DNA of 26,194 nt from an uncultured Erysipelotrichaceae bacterium (GCA_902795875.1 CADBND010000074.1:1-26194); one strand, 5' to 3'; counted from the stretch's first letter, positions 1 to 8,582 are shown. Notes: generated by a model not told the origin, from the sequence alone. Translations and numbers: made by a program.

Positions 1-56
1 ACCCTCATCTTACACAAAACGAAGAAACCACGATCAACCCAAATGAGGGATTGATA

Positions 57-770
57 ATGGTACAATTTAATCGTACTAATAAAGATCTGGAATTATACAA
101 ATACAACGACAGAGTATTCTACTCAGCATTTGAAGAAGAACGGGACCGTCCCGCATTAGGCTACATTCAAGGAAAAGACTTTTCTGTTGCGATCGATGCC
201 GGACACAGCGATCTCCACGTACAGGAATTCTATGAAGAACTGAGAAAAAAAGATCTTCCTCTTCCTGCCCTCACCATCATCACCCACTGGCATTGGGATC
301 ATTCCTTTGCGATGCATGCGATCAACGGTCTATCCATCGCCAACAAGAAAACCAACGAATATCTTAGAGACTTCATGTCCAAAAGAAGCGATGCGTTCGA
401 CAAGGAATTCTTAAATCTCGATCCCAGTATCGCCAAAGAATACGCCAACGACAAGCCGATCATCGTCAAAGAAGCGGACATCGTATTTGAAAGATCTATG
501 CATATCAATGCAGGAGATATGGAAATAGAGATCTTCCAGGCTCCCTCGGCACACACGGACGACGCTACCCTCATCTATCTGCCTGAAGATAAAGTCGTCT
601 TTTTCGGTGATGCAATGTCCGGTGTCTTCCCGACCTGGATCGCCGATCCTGAACTCACAAAGAAATTCATCGATACGATCTCCTCGATCGATGCCGACTG
701 TTTCATCGGCGGACATTGGCCTCCCTTCACAAAGGAGAGACTGATCGCTCAGCTCAAAGAAAACCTGTAA
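57..770 (+). CDS. MBL-fold metallo-hydrolase
   Basis: Metallo-beta-lactamase superfamily hydrolase of 237 residues, probably cytoplasmic because no signal peptide is seen. The metal-site signature THWHWDH gives H77, H79, D81 and H82; H166 (in SAHTDD), D185 (in FFGDAMSG) and H220 (in GGHWPP) complete a normal two-metal site. A TTG six bases upstream (51) is also in frame, but the ATG at 57 is preferred because GAGG at 45-48 lies eight bases before it. The substrate cannot be told: the family includes lactamases, thioesterases and phosphodiesterases, and nothing here points to antibiotic resistance. It is followed at once by its own terminator and faces the tRNA and chromate-transporter genes, so it is probably the last gene of a + strand unit that begins outside the window. 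Confidence 0.85.
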   Translation: MVQFNRTNKDLELYKYNDRVFYSAFEEERDRPALGYIQGKDFSVAIDAGHSDLHVQEFYEELRKKDLPLPALTIITHWHWDHSFAMHAINGLSIANKKTNEYLRDFMSKRSDAFDKEFLNLDPSIAKEYANDKPIIVKEADIVFERSMHINAGDMEIEIFQAPSAHTDDATLIYLPEDKVVFFGDAMSGVFPTWIADPELTKKFIDTISSIDADCFIGGHWPPFTKERLIAQLKENL

Positions 771-792
771 ACGGATCAAAAGATCCGTTTTT
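771..792 (+). terminator. Rho-independent terminator of the MBL gene
   Basis: Perfect 7-bp stem ACGGATC / GATCCGT with an AAAA loop, followed by a T run. It begins on the base after the stop codon. Confidence 0.85.
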
Positions 793-803
793 ATCTGATA
801 CAA

Positions 804-831
804 ATAAAAAGACATCTCATAAAAGATGCCT
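804..831 (-). terminator. Terminator downstream of tRNA-Gly
   Basis: Read on the minus strand: arms AGGCATCT and AGATGTCT (8 bp including one G-T pair), a six-base loop, then CTTTTTATTT. It lies about 10 bases past the tRNA CCA end. Confidence 0.75.
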
Positions 832-841
832 GTTTCTCAGA

Positions 842-915
842 TGGAGCGGGCGACGGGAATCGAACCCGCGTCACAACCTTGGGAAGGTCGGATTCTACCA
901 TTGAACCACGCCCGC
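842..915 (-). tRNA. tRNA-Gly(CCC)
   Basis: The 74-nt cloverleaf folds fully. Acceptor GCGGGCG pairs with CGCCCGC. The D stem is GTTC/GAAT, the anticodon stem CGACC/GGTTG has loop TTCCCAA (anticodon CCC, reading GGG), and the T stem GCGGG/CCCGT has loop TTCGATT. The CCA end is encoded in the DNA. It is a single tRNA with its own -10 box and terminator. Confidence 0.95.
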
Positions 916-923
916 ACATCTCT

Positions 924-929
924 ATTATA
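924..929 (-). promoter_or_regulatory. -10 box of the tRNA-Gly promoter
   Basis: A perfect TATAAT on the minus strand, eight bases before the first base of the mature tRNA. No good -35 is seen at 16-18 bp. The rest of 916-1045 shows no gene. Confidence 0.5.
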
Positions 930-1045
930 ACTCAATCAAACACATGGAAACATTTATATCCAGGAGAAATTGTTGACAAGCCTTCATGATCCCATCATAA
1001 CCCGGAAAAAGAAAGCAAGGCTCTGTTCACGAAGCTTCCTTTCGA

Positions 1046-1606
1046 TCATCGTATCAGCGACAGCAGCAGTCTCACCGTTCCACATGTCAGCATCACCAGC
1101 AGTGGATTCAGCTTGAACCGTTTCAACGCAAAGAAACTGGCGATGACCATGACAAGCGACAAGATATCGACATCGGAAAAGACCTCGATCCCGGAGGGGA
1201 AGACTGCCGACAGAAACATCTTGATCAGCACCGAGAAGATCAAAGCGACACTCATACACTTGAGTATGCGCATCGCTTCATTGATCACCGGGATCTCCTT
1301 ATATTTGGAGTAAAGGCGGACCAGAGTCAGTGCGATGATCGCACCGGGAATGACACAGGCCAGTGTCGCCACGATCGCTCCGGGTACACCTCCCAGTTTC
1401 ATCCCGATGAATGTAGAAGAATTGACGATGATCGGACCCGGTGTCAGTTCATCGATCGCAACCAGATCGGAAAACTCCGAAAAGCTCATCCAGCCGGTAT
1501 TGGTCACCATCTGTTCCTCGATCAGAGGAATGACTGCATACGCTCCGCCGAACGCGAAAAGACCGATCTTGAGAAAGTTCAGAAAGATATCCAGAAGACT
1601 TATCAT
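1046..1606 (-). CDS. Chromate transporter family, C-terminal-type half (ChrA)
   Basis: Membrane permease of 186 residues in the short-chain CHR (ChrA) family. It shows the family marks FGGAYAVIPLIEEQMV near residues 19-34 and a PGPI motif, followed by several hydrophobic segments. The start is the ATG at 1606, which overlaps the stop of the other half as ATGA and is preceded by GGAGGAAAACGC. Short-chain CHR proteins normally work as pairs of half-transporters encoded side by side, as here. The family exports chromate in known cases; in an organism with no sign of metal-resistance context the natural substrate may be another oxyanion. Both halves follow gamma-glutamyltransferase. No terminator is clear downstream. 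Confidence 0.85.
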   Translation of the reverse strand: MISLLDIFLNFLKIGLFAFGGAYAVIPLIEEQMVTNTGWMSFSEFSDLVAIDELTPGPIIVNSSTFIGMKLGGVPGAIVATLACVIPGAIIALTLVRLYSKYKEIPVINEAMRILKCMSVALIFSVLIKMFLSAVFPSGIEVFSDVDILSLVMVIASFFALKRFKLNPLLVMLTCGTVRLLLSLIR

Positions 1607-2163
1607 GCGTTTTCCTCCACTTTCTTCCTGATCATAAAAGTCTTGATCACAGCCACAGCGATACATAATAATGCCAGATAAAAGATCGAGATCTTTGTCA
1701 GCCTTACAAACAGGAAACAGAATACCACCATGATGTAATAGAAGATATCATTCATCTTCATAACGCCCTTGAACAAGCCCAGAACGACATCCAGAAGCAT
1801 CGCGCAGACGCCCGCCTGCATGCCGTCGATGAAGATCCGCACATAGGTATTTGTCGAAATGAACGTATAGAAATACGTCACGATCACCATCATGACAAAA
1901 GGCGGAATGAGGACGCCCAAAACCGAAGCGAACGCACCGATAAAGCCGCACGCCTGATAGCCGATGATCATCGTCGAGGAACAGGCGATCGGACCCGGAC
2001 AGCTCTGTGCCAAGGCGATATAATCCTCCATCTCTTCTTTCGTGAACCATCCGTACTTGTCGACGAAACGGTTCTTTATCACTCCCAACATCGCATAACC
2101 GGAATTGGCAGTCATCGAGATGGAAAATGTATTGATAAAAAGTAACCAAGCTTTCTTAAACAT
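1603..2163 (-). CDS. Chromate transporter family, N-terminal-type half (ChrA)
   Basis: Membrane protein of 186 residues, first of a pair of half-size CHR permeases. SGYAMLGVIKNRFVDKYGWF and CPGPIACSST match the conserved CHR block (usually FGG...E and PGP), but the first glycine pair is replaced by NSG. Hydrophobic segments fill the rest. The two halves are equal in length and overlap by four bases (ATGA), so translation is probably coupled and the active unit is likely a heterodimer. GGT ends 26 bases upstream, so all three genes may share one transcript. Substrate is inferred from family only. Confidence 0.85.
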   Translation of the reverse strand: MFKKAWLLFINTFSISMTANSGYAMLGVIKNRFVDKYGWFTKEEMEDYIALAQSCPGPIACSSTMIIGYQACGFIGAFASVLGVLIPPFVMMVIVTYFYTFISTNTYVRIFIDGMQAGVCAMLLDVVLGLFKGVMKMNDIFYYIMVVFCFLFVRLTKISIFYLALLCIAVAVIKTFMIRKKVEENA

Positions 2164-2189
2164 ATCCGATTCTCCAAATTCCTATTCTA

Positions 2190-3800
2190 TCAGAAACAGG
2201 CGACATTGGAATCCGTTCTTGATTCCGTGCCTACGACATAAACTCCATTATCCAAACGCCAGATGACCTGCCCTCTGCCAAAAGGAAGAGAGTCCTTCGC
2301 GAACGATATCTCATGTCCAAGTGCAGACAATCCATCTGCGATCTGTCTTGAAAAGGAAGGCTCCAGTTCGATCTGTTTGTCTTTCAGGAACTGCCATCTG
2401 GGGGCATCAAGTGCCATCTGCGGATTCAATCCGAAATCAATCATATTCATCAGGACCTGCACATGACCCTGCGGCTGCATATAGCCGCCCATCACCCCAA
2501 AGGGACCGATCGCTTTTCCATCTTTACAAAGAAAACCGGGAATGATCGTATGATAGGACTTCTTGTGCGGTTTCAGCACATTGATATCTTCTTCATTCAA
2601 AGTGAAATCGGCACCTCTGTTCTGCAAGGAGACTCCATACCCCTCCAGTACGATCCCGGAACCAAAACCCATATAGTTGCTTTGAATGTAAGAGACCATG
2701 TTGCCCTCTTTGTCTGCCGTACAAAGATAGACTGTACCACTCTTTGCCGGATCGGCAAATGTCGGCAAGCCTGCACGGTCTGTGATCTGACTTGCCCGGA
2801 ACCTTCCGTATTCCGGTCTTAAGAGATCCTTGTAATCGATCTTCATCTCCCGCACATCACTCACATAATGCTTCGCATCCGCAAAAGCGATCTTGATGGC
2901 CTCAAACTGTTTATGGAACGTATCGATACATTCCCTTTCAGAAAAATCAAATTCCTTCAGGATATTCAACGCCATCAGAGCGACGATCCCCTGTCCGTTG
3001 GGCGGGATCTCAAACACATCGTAACCTCTGTAATTCACACTGATCGGCTCGACCCATTCCGTGTCATAATCACACAGGTCTTCCTTACAGAAATATCCGC
3101 CGTCTCTTTGTGATTGCCTGACAAACTGTTTAGCGATCTCTCCTTTATAGAAGGCATCGGTATCCGTTTCAGCGATCAGGCGCAGCGTGCGGGCATGATC
3201 TTTCAGTTTTACGATCTCACCGAAATGATAGCTCTCGCCCTCTTTCGTGAAGACCCTGAACCACTCCTCAAATTCTCTTTTTCCTTTGAAACGTTCGGAA
3301 AGGACTTTCACATTGTTTTCCCAGCGCATCGCCAGCATCGGTGAAAGAGGAAAACCTTCTTCCGCATACCGGATCGCCGGTTCCAGGTCTTCCTTCAAAC
3401 TCAGATTTCCGAATCGTTCGACAAGCCTTTTCCACGATTTGACGGCACCCGGTACCATGACCGGTATCCATCCGTATTTCGGCATGCCTTCCGGATATCT
3501 CTTACGCACATCTTCAAGAGAAATGTTTTTCGGTGAATAGCCTGACCCGTTGAGTCCATAGAGTTTGTCTTTCACCCAGACTAACGCAAAAGAATCGGAA
3601 CCCAGTCCGTTCGCCGTCGGTTCGACGACCGTCAATGCCGCTGCTGTTGCCACGGCTGCGTCGATCGCATTGCCGCCCTTGCGCATGACTTCAAGACCGG
3701 CTGCCGTTGCCATATTGGAACCGGAAGCCACGACACCGTTTAGCGCGGTGATACAGTAACGGTTTGATGCATAAGGCTGGTAATAAGGATCGTAGATCAT
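2190..3800 (-). CDS. Gamma-glutamyltransferase / glutathione hydrolase-like protein
   Basis: N-terminal-nucleophile hydrolase of the gamma-glutamyltranspeptidase family, 536 residues, near the usual length. The N-terminal block ASGSNMATAAGLEVMRKGGN and the NAIDAAVA region are typical. The expected self-cleaving, catalytic threonine is T356 in KSGTVYLC, ahead of the ADKEGNMVS segment, so a large subunit of about 355 and a small one of about 181 residues are predicted. The C-terminal GGYMQPQGHVQVLMNMID stretch fits the family. There is no signal peptide, unlike the secreted E. coli enzyme, so it probably acts in the cytoplasm on gamma-glutamyl compounds. It starts just after the ATP synthase terminator and precedes the two chrA-like halves by 26 bases. 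Confidence 0.9.
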   Translation of the reverse strand: MIYDPYYQPYASNRYCITALNGVVASGSNMATAAGLEVMRKGGNAIDAAVATAAALTVVEPTANGLGSDSFALVWVKDKLYGLNGSGYSPKNISLEDVRKRYPEGMPKYGWIPVMVPGAVKSWKRLVERFGNLSLKEDLEPAIRYAEEGFPLSPMLAMRWENNVKVLSERFKGKREFEEWFRVFTKEGESYHFGEIVKLKDHARTLRLIAETDTDAFYKGEIAKQFVRQSQRDGGYFCKEDLCDYDTEWVEPISVNYRGYDVFEIPPNGQGIVALMALNILKEFDFSERECIDTFHKQFEAIKIAFADAKHYVSDVREMKIDYKDLLRPEYGRFRASQITDRAGLPTFADPAKSGTVYLCTADKEGNMVSYIQSNYMGFGSGIVLEGYGVSLQNRGADFTLNEEDINVLKPHKKSYHTIIPGFLCKDGKAIGPFGVMGGYMQPQGHVQVLMNMIDFGLNPQMALDAPRWQFLKDKQIELEPSFSRQIADGLSALGHEISFAKDSLPFGRGQVIWRLDNGVYVVGTESRTDSNVACF

Positions 3801-3841
3801 ATTTCTTCTCTCTTGTATCCGTATCTCAATACTAACATAAG

Positions 3842-3866
3842 AAAAAGACCATCCATGTGGTCTTTC
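3842..3866 (-). terminator. Terminator of the ATP synthase operon
   Basis: On the minus strand AAAGACCA and TGGTCTTT form an 8-bp stem with loop CATGGA followed by TTTTTC. It starts a few bases after the atpC stop codon. Confidence 0.85.
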
Positions 3867-3868
3867 CT

Positions 3869-4273
3869 TTATTTACGGTACTTTTCAGCAGCCTTCAGAA
3901 GGTTCTCGGCGACATCGATCCGATACTGTGCCCGGATCTTCTCATTCTCTCTTGTCACCTTGGAAAGTTTCTTTTCCTCTTTCTCCTTTTCCCTTAACGC
4001 CTCTTCCGTGTCGATCTCTTCGACATCCATGATCGTATCCGAAACGATCTCCGCCTCATTGTCACAGAAATACAGGACGCCTCCGTTGGTGGCATAATGT
4101 CTCAGCACACCGTCTTCATCCGTTTCGATGATCCCGATCTGTAAAGGGATCATGATCGGCATGTGATTGGCCAGTATCGTCCTTCTTCCTTCGGAAGTAG
4201 GCAGATTCAGCTTCTCAGTCTGTATCGTGCGATAGACTCCGTTGTATGTGATCAGATCCGTCTTGAACTGCAT
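3869..4273 (-). CDS. atpC: ATP synthase epsilon subunit
   Basis: F1 epsilon subunit, 134 residues, of normal size. The N-terminal beta-sandwich contains ILANHMPIMIPLQIG, the family signature region; the C-terminal third is a charged helical hairpin (EEALREKEKEEKKLSKV) that in other species can extend and inhibit ATP hydrolysis. It is the last gene of the operon, four bases after atpD, and is followed immediately by the terminator. Assignment is firm from position plus sequence. Confidence 0.95.
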   Translation of the reverse strand: MQFKTDLITYNGVYRTIQTEKLNLPTSEGRRTILANHMPIMIPLQIGIIETDEDGVLRHYATNGGVLYFCDNEAEIVSDTIMDVEEIDTEEALREKEKEEKKLSKVTRENEKIRAQYRIDVAENLLKAAEKYRK

Positions 4274-4277
4274 GAAC

Positions 4278-5669
4278 TTATTCCTTGTTTGCCTTAGCGA
4301 TCACATCTTCGATCGCACCGCAATAGATGAAAGCCTCCTCCGGATAAGTATCGTATTCACCCGAAAGGATAGCCTTGAAAGAACGGATCGTATCTTCGAT
4401 CCTGACGAACCTTCCCTCCATGCCCGAGAATTTCTCTGCGACAGCGAAAGGCTGCGAAAGGAAATTACGGATCCTTCTCGCTCTGTTGACGATGGCCTTA
4501 TCCTCATCGGAAAGCTCATCGATACCTAAGATCGCGATGATATCCTGCAGATCGTGGTATTTCTGTAATATCTTCAAAACTTCCAGAGCAGTCTCGTAAT
4601 GTTCTTCCCCGACGACATTGGGATCGAGGGCTCTTGAAGTCGACTGCAAGGGATCGACCGCCGGATACAGACCGGAAGAAGCGATCTTACGATCGAGGAC
4701 CGTCTTGGCATCCAGATGTGCGAAAGCCGTCGCCGGAGCCGGATCGGTCAGATCATCCGCCGGCACATAGATCGCCTGTACGGAAGTGATGGAACCGTTC
4801 TTTGTGGAAGTGATCCTTTCCTGAAGCTCGCCCATCTCCGTCGCCAGCGTCGGCTGATAACCGACAGCCGAAGGCATACGTCCAAGCAATGCCGAAACTT
4901 CCGAACCCGCCTGGGAGAAACGGAAGATGTTGTCTATGAACAGCAGAACATCCTGCCTGTCGATATCACGGAAATATTCCGCCATCGTAAGCGCACTTAA
5001 CGCAACACGCATTCTGGCACCCGGAGATTCATTCATCTGGCCATAGACCAGGACTGTCTTTTCCAGGACACCGCTTTCTTTCATTTCATAATACAGATCG
5101 TTGCCTTCCCTGGTACGTTCACCGACACCCGCAACGACCGAGAGACCGTCATGTTCGACCGCGATCGAACGGATCAGTTCCTGCATCAGGACCGTCTTGC
5201 CGACACCGGCACCGCCAAACAGACCGATCTTGCCGCCCTTGATGTAAGGACAGAGAAGATCGACGACCTTGATGCCTGTTTCCAGGATCTCGACCTTTGT
5301 CTGCTGCTGTTCAAAAGAAGGTGCAGGCTTGTGGATGATGTCCTTCATGACATCCTCCGGGAGTTCTTCCTGACCGTCGATCGGCTGACCGAGAAGATTG
5401 AACATCCTTCCCAGGATCTGCTTTCCTACCGGAACCTGAATGGCACGACCGGTATCGATGGCCTTCATGCCTCTGGTGAGACCGTTGGTCTGTGAAAGGG
5501 CGATGCATCTCACCTTGTCATCACCGATATCCTGTTCGACTTCACAGGTGATGCTGTCACCATTGAAAGGAATGATGATCGCGTTGTAAAGCTTCGGCAG
5601 CTGATCGACGAAACGCATATCGACGACCGGACCGATGACCTGTACGACTTCTCCTATATTTTCGTTCAT
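4278..5669 (-). CDS. atpD: ATP synthase beta subunit
   Basis: Catalytic F1 beta subunit, 463 residues, normal length. The P-loop GGAGVGKT is at 152-159, GERTREGNDLYYEM carries the catalytic glutamate, and the C-terminal DELSDED is the usual DELSEED lever in slightly changed form. The start ATG overlaps the atpG stop (ATGA) and has AAAGGAAG as a ribosome site inside atpG. It pairs with the fused delta-alpha protein to form the catalytic hexamer on the cytoplasmic face. Confidence 0.97.
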   Translation of the reverse strand: MNENIGEVVQVIGPVVDMRFVDQLPKLYNAIIIPFNGDSITCEVEQDIGDDKVRCIALSQTNGLTRGMKAIDTGRAIQVPVGKQILGRMFNLLGQPIDGQEELPEDVMKDIIHKPAPSFEQQQTKVEILETGIKVVDLLCPYIKGGKIGLFGGAGVGKTVLMQELIRSIAVEHDGLSVVAGVGERTREGNDLYYEMKESGVLEKTVLVYGQMNESPGARMRVALSALTMAEYFRDIDRQDVLLFIDNIFRFSQAGSEVSALLGRMPSAVGYQPTLATEMGELQERITSTKNGSITSVQAIYVPADDLTDPAPATAFAHLDAKTVLDRKIASSGLYPAVDPLQSTSRALDPNVVGEEHYETALEVLKILQKYHDLQDIIAILGIDELSDEDKAIVNRARRIRNFLSQPFAVAEKFSGMEGRFVRIEDTIRSFKAILSGEYDTYPEEAFIYCGAIEDVIAKANKE

Positions 5670-6520
5670 AGCTCTTCCTTTCTCTTTTCTCTAACCGAGG
5701 CCACGATCTCATTCATCTCCTGTGTGATGGCAGCCTGACGGGCCTTGTTGTAATTGAGACGCAGTTCACTGATCAGTTCTTCCGCATTCTTGTTGGCGAT
5801 ATTCATCGCGTTCCTTCTTGCCGCATTCTCGGAAGTCTTGGCCTCCAGGAACGCCACATAGATCTGTGAAGAGATATACATCGGGATCAGGGTATTGAGC
5901 ACCTCGTTGCGACTCGGTTCCAACAGGATCTCTTCCGCATCCTCTTCATCCTCTATCTGTAAAGGCAGAAGATTCATGAGGGTCGGCTTATATGTAAGCG
6001 TATTGATGTATTTGGTATAAACGACATTGATCTCGTTCATCTCGAATTTCGTGAACAGAGTCAATATGTTGTCGATCAGCGTATTCAGGATACTTGGCTG
6101 CAGATCCTCCAGTTCGTCATACCTTTTGACCACCAGATAATCGTTTTTCATCAGCCAGTTGTATCCGATCGTACCGATCGCAAAGATCGGTACTTCCTTG
6201 GATACGTTCTTCTCGACGAATTTCAATACTTCCAGATTGTAGCTTCCGCACAATCCCGAATTGGAAGTGATGACGATATAAAGCGGGTTGTGGATATCGT
6301 GTGCGATCAGATAAGGATTGTCTTCGACCTCAGGTCCCTTACAGCGCATAACGTGCGTAATAAAACGTTTGAGGTTTTTCGCATACTCCTCATTCAATTG
6401 CGTCTTTGTGTTGTATTTCTGCAGTTTGACTGTTGCGACCAGCTCCGTGGCATTAGTCAGTTTCCTGGTCGAATCGACAGTCTGCAGTCTTTTTTTGATC
6501 GCGCTAATCTGTCCCGGCAT
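5666..6520 (-). CDS. atpG: ATP synthase gamma subunit
   Basis: Central-stalk gamma subunit, 284 residues. The N-terminal helix (IKKRLQTVDSTRKLTNATELVA) and the C-terminal helix (NARRNAMNIANKNAEELI...NKARQAAITQEMNEIVASV) that form the coiled shaft are both present. TSNSGLCGSYN is the conserved mid-protein motif (usually SDRGLCGG.N). It begins one base after the end of the delta-alpha fusion and overlaps atpD by four bases, so translation is probably coupled throughout. Confidence 0.96.
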   Translation of the reverse strand: MPGQISAIKKRLQTVDSTRKLTNATELVATVKLQKYNTKTQLNEEYAKNLKRFITHVMRCKGPEVEDNPYLIAHDIHNPLYIVITSNSGLCGSYNLEVLKFVEKNVSKEVPIFAIGTIGYNWLMKNDYLVVKRYDELEDLQPSILNTLIDNILTLFTKFEMNEINVVYTKYINTLTYKPTLMNLLPLQIEDEEDAEEILLEPSRNEVLNTLIPMYISSQIYVAFLEAKTSENAARRNAMNIANKNAEELISELRLNYNKARQAAITQEMNEIVASVREKRKEEL

Positions 6521-6521
6521 A

Positions 6522-8582
6522 TCAATCCATCAGTTTGAACTGTGTAGTAAAGATCGTGATGATCGAAGTGAGCTTTTCATTGAGCTCATCGTCGATCTCT
6601 TTCTTCTCTTCGATCTGTCTGAGCAGATCAGGATGAACGCTCCGCATTTCGATCAGAAGATCTTTTTCGTATTCCTTCATCTCATTGAGCGGGATATCAT
6701 CCAGAAGACCCAGCTTCGCCGCCATCAGCATGATGACCTGATCAGTCGTAGCCATCGGCTGGTATTGAGGCTGTTTCAGCATTTCGACCAGATGTCTGCC
6801 ATGATTGATACGGGCTCTGGTGGACGGATCAAGATCCGAACCGAACTGCGCAAAATCCAATACCTCCTGGTATTGCGACAGTTCCAGTTTCAATGAAGAA
6901 GAGACCTTCTTCATCGCCTTTATCTGAGCAGCCGAACCGACACGTGAAACAGAAAGACCGTAATCGATGGCCGGACGGATGCCGCTGTTGAACATCTCTG
7001 TCTGCAAGAAGATCTGTCCGTCAGTGATCGAAATGACATTGGTAGGGATATAGGCGGAGATGTCGCCCGCCTGTGTCTCGATGATCGGAAGAGCCGTCAG
7101 GCTTCCCTCACCCAGACGCTTTGAAAGTTTACCGCTTCTTTCCAGAAGACGGGAATGCAGATAGAAGACATCGCCCGGATAAGCTTCTCTTCCGGGAGGC
7201 CTCCTCAGTAACAGGGAAAGCGTACGGTACGCCACCGCATGTTTACTGAGATCGTCATAGACGATCAGGACATCTTCCCCTTTATTCATCCAGTATTCGC
7301 CGATACTGCAGCCGGCATAAGGAGCGATATACTGCAAAGAAGCCAGTTCACTCGCTCCGGCCACGACGACTGTCGTATAAGCCATGGAACCGTAATTGTT
7401 CAGTTTCTCTATGATCTGTGCGACCGTCGAATTCTTCTGACCGATCGCCACATAAATACATTTGACATTGCGTCCCTTCTGATTGATGATCGTATCGACC
7501 GCGATCGCTGTCTTACCGGTCTGTCTGTCACCGATAATCAGCTCTCTTTGACCCTTGCCGATCGGGATCATCGAATCGATGATCTTGATGCCTGTCTGTA
7601 AAGGCTCATTGATCGGGCTCCTGTCAATGACGCCAGGTGCCGCAACTTCGATCTGTCTGGTCTGTGTCGTCTTGATGACACCCTTGCCATCGATCGGACG
7701 TCCCAAAGCATCCACGACCCTGCCAAGCAGTTCGTCTCCGACCGGTATCTCGACGACCTTTCCGGTCGAAGAAACAGGTGTACCCTTGACGATATCCTTG
7801 TCGTTTCCAAGCAGGACGGCAGCGATATTGTTTTCTTCCAGGTCCATGACCATGGCCTTTGTCTCTCCGACATCGAGAAGTTCACCCGCCATCGCACTGT
7901 ATATGCCGCTGATATTGGCGACACCGTCAGCAACGCTGGTGACATATCCTGTCGTCAGATTGGAAACAGAAGTGACTTTATTCAGATCGAGATCCGCGAT
8001 CTCCTTTTTCAGATCGAGACCGAAATCCTTCGCATCTTTGTCCAGTTCCTTGTTCATGAGGACATTGCGCAGTTCGTTCATCTTCGCCTTGTAGGAACCA
8101 TCCCACACTTCATCCCCGATCATGACCTTGATGCCGCCGATCAGAGATTCATCGATCTTATTTTCCAGACGGATCTGCTTACCAAGCTTTCTGGTATAGG
8201 CCGCTTCCAGAGAAGCGAGATTCTCTTTATCCAGTTTTCTTGCCGTATAAGCCGTGCCGAACATCACACCCTTGGTGCGATAATAGAATGCCAAAAATTC
8301 ATGGACCAGTTCGGCCTCCATGTGTTTACGGGGTAAAGTATCGATCGTCAGGAACAGTCCGGTCAGAACCGAATCATCCAGTTCGTTGTGAAAAGTTTCC
8401 TGAAGTCTCCGCTTCTTCTCCGTATTGCTGATATCGGCAGAAGTGAAAACTCTGACAAGCTCAACGTTGCTGTTGAGCTCGTCATTGATCATGTTGATAT
8501 CCAAATAACAGATATCCAGCATGCCCTCCTGCGCAAACAGCTCCATCAGGTTCCTTGCGTAGTAATTCAGATTCTCTCTCAT
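6522..8582 (-). CDS. atpHA: Fused ATP synthase delta-alpha protein
   Basis: One uninterrupted frame of 686 residues joins delta (residues 1-about 182) to alpha (about 183-686). The delta part ends with the family motif GGIKVMIGDEVWDGSYKAKM (149-168). The alpha part has P-loop GDRQTGKT at 351-358, exactly 182 residues later than in E. coli alpha (169-176), plus LLRRPPGREAYPGDVFYLHS, ITDGQIFL and SVSRVG. The alpha N-terminal helix seems kept (KDFGLDLKKEIADLDLNK), and there is almost no linker. I re-read the junction at about 7981-8081 and found no stop. F1 holds three alphas but one delta, so a full-length-only product is hard to assemble. The internal ATG at 8081 (M168), with AAGG five bases before it, could give a free 519-residue alpha. 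The start overlaps atpF as ATGA. Confidence 0.95.
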   Translation of the reverse strand: MRENLNYYARNLMELFAQEGMLDICYLDINMINDELNSNVELVRVFTSADISNTEKKRRLQETFHNELDDSVLTGLFLTIDTLPRKHMEAELVHEFLAFYYRTKGVMFGTAYTARKLDKENLASLEAAYTRKLGKQIRLENKIDESLIGGIKVMIGDEVWDGSYKAKMNELRNVLMNKELDKDAKDFGLDLKKEIADLDLNKVTSVSNLTTGYVTSVADGVANISGIYSAMAGELLDVGETKAMVMDLEENNIAAVLLGNDKDIVKGTPVSSTGKVVEIPVGDELLGRVVDALGRPIDGKGVIKTTQTRQIEVAAPGVIDRSPINEPLQTGIKIIDSMIPIGKGQRELIIGDRQTGKTAIAVDTIINQKGRNVKCIYVAIGQKNSTVAQIIEKLNNYGSMAYTTVVVAGASELASLQYIAPYAGCSIGEYWMNKGEDVLIVYDDLSKHAVAYRTLSLLLRRPPGREAYPGDVFYLHSRLLERSGKLSKRLGEGSLTALPIIETQAGDISAYIPTNVISITDGQIFLQTEMFNSGIRPAIDYGLSVSRVGSAAQIKAMKKVSSSLKLELSQYQEVLDFAQFGSDLDPSTRARINHGRHLVEMLKQPQYQPMATTDQVIMLMAAKLGLLDDIPLNEMKEYEKDLLIEMRSVHPDLLRQIEEKKEIDDELNEKLTSIITIFTTQFKLMD
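8079..8090 (-). promoter_or_regulatory. Candidate internal ribosome site and start for free alpha
   Basis: On the minus strand AAGG (8090-8087) stands five bases before an in-frame ATG (8081-8079, M168 of the fusion). It is a weak match to the anti-Shine-Dalgarno sequence, so it is only a candidate. A second in-frame ATG at 8057 (M176) has no ribosome site. Confidence 0.3.

Noticed and set aside
842..915. tRNA-Gly as an integration site for a mobile element
   Set aside because: No integrase gene and no direct repeat of the tRNA 3' end is seen in the window.
4716..5495. Open frames on the + strand inside atpD
   Set aside because: They are antisense shadows of a strongly conserved gene and have no recognisable domains.
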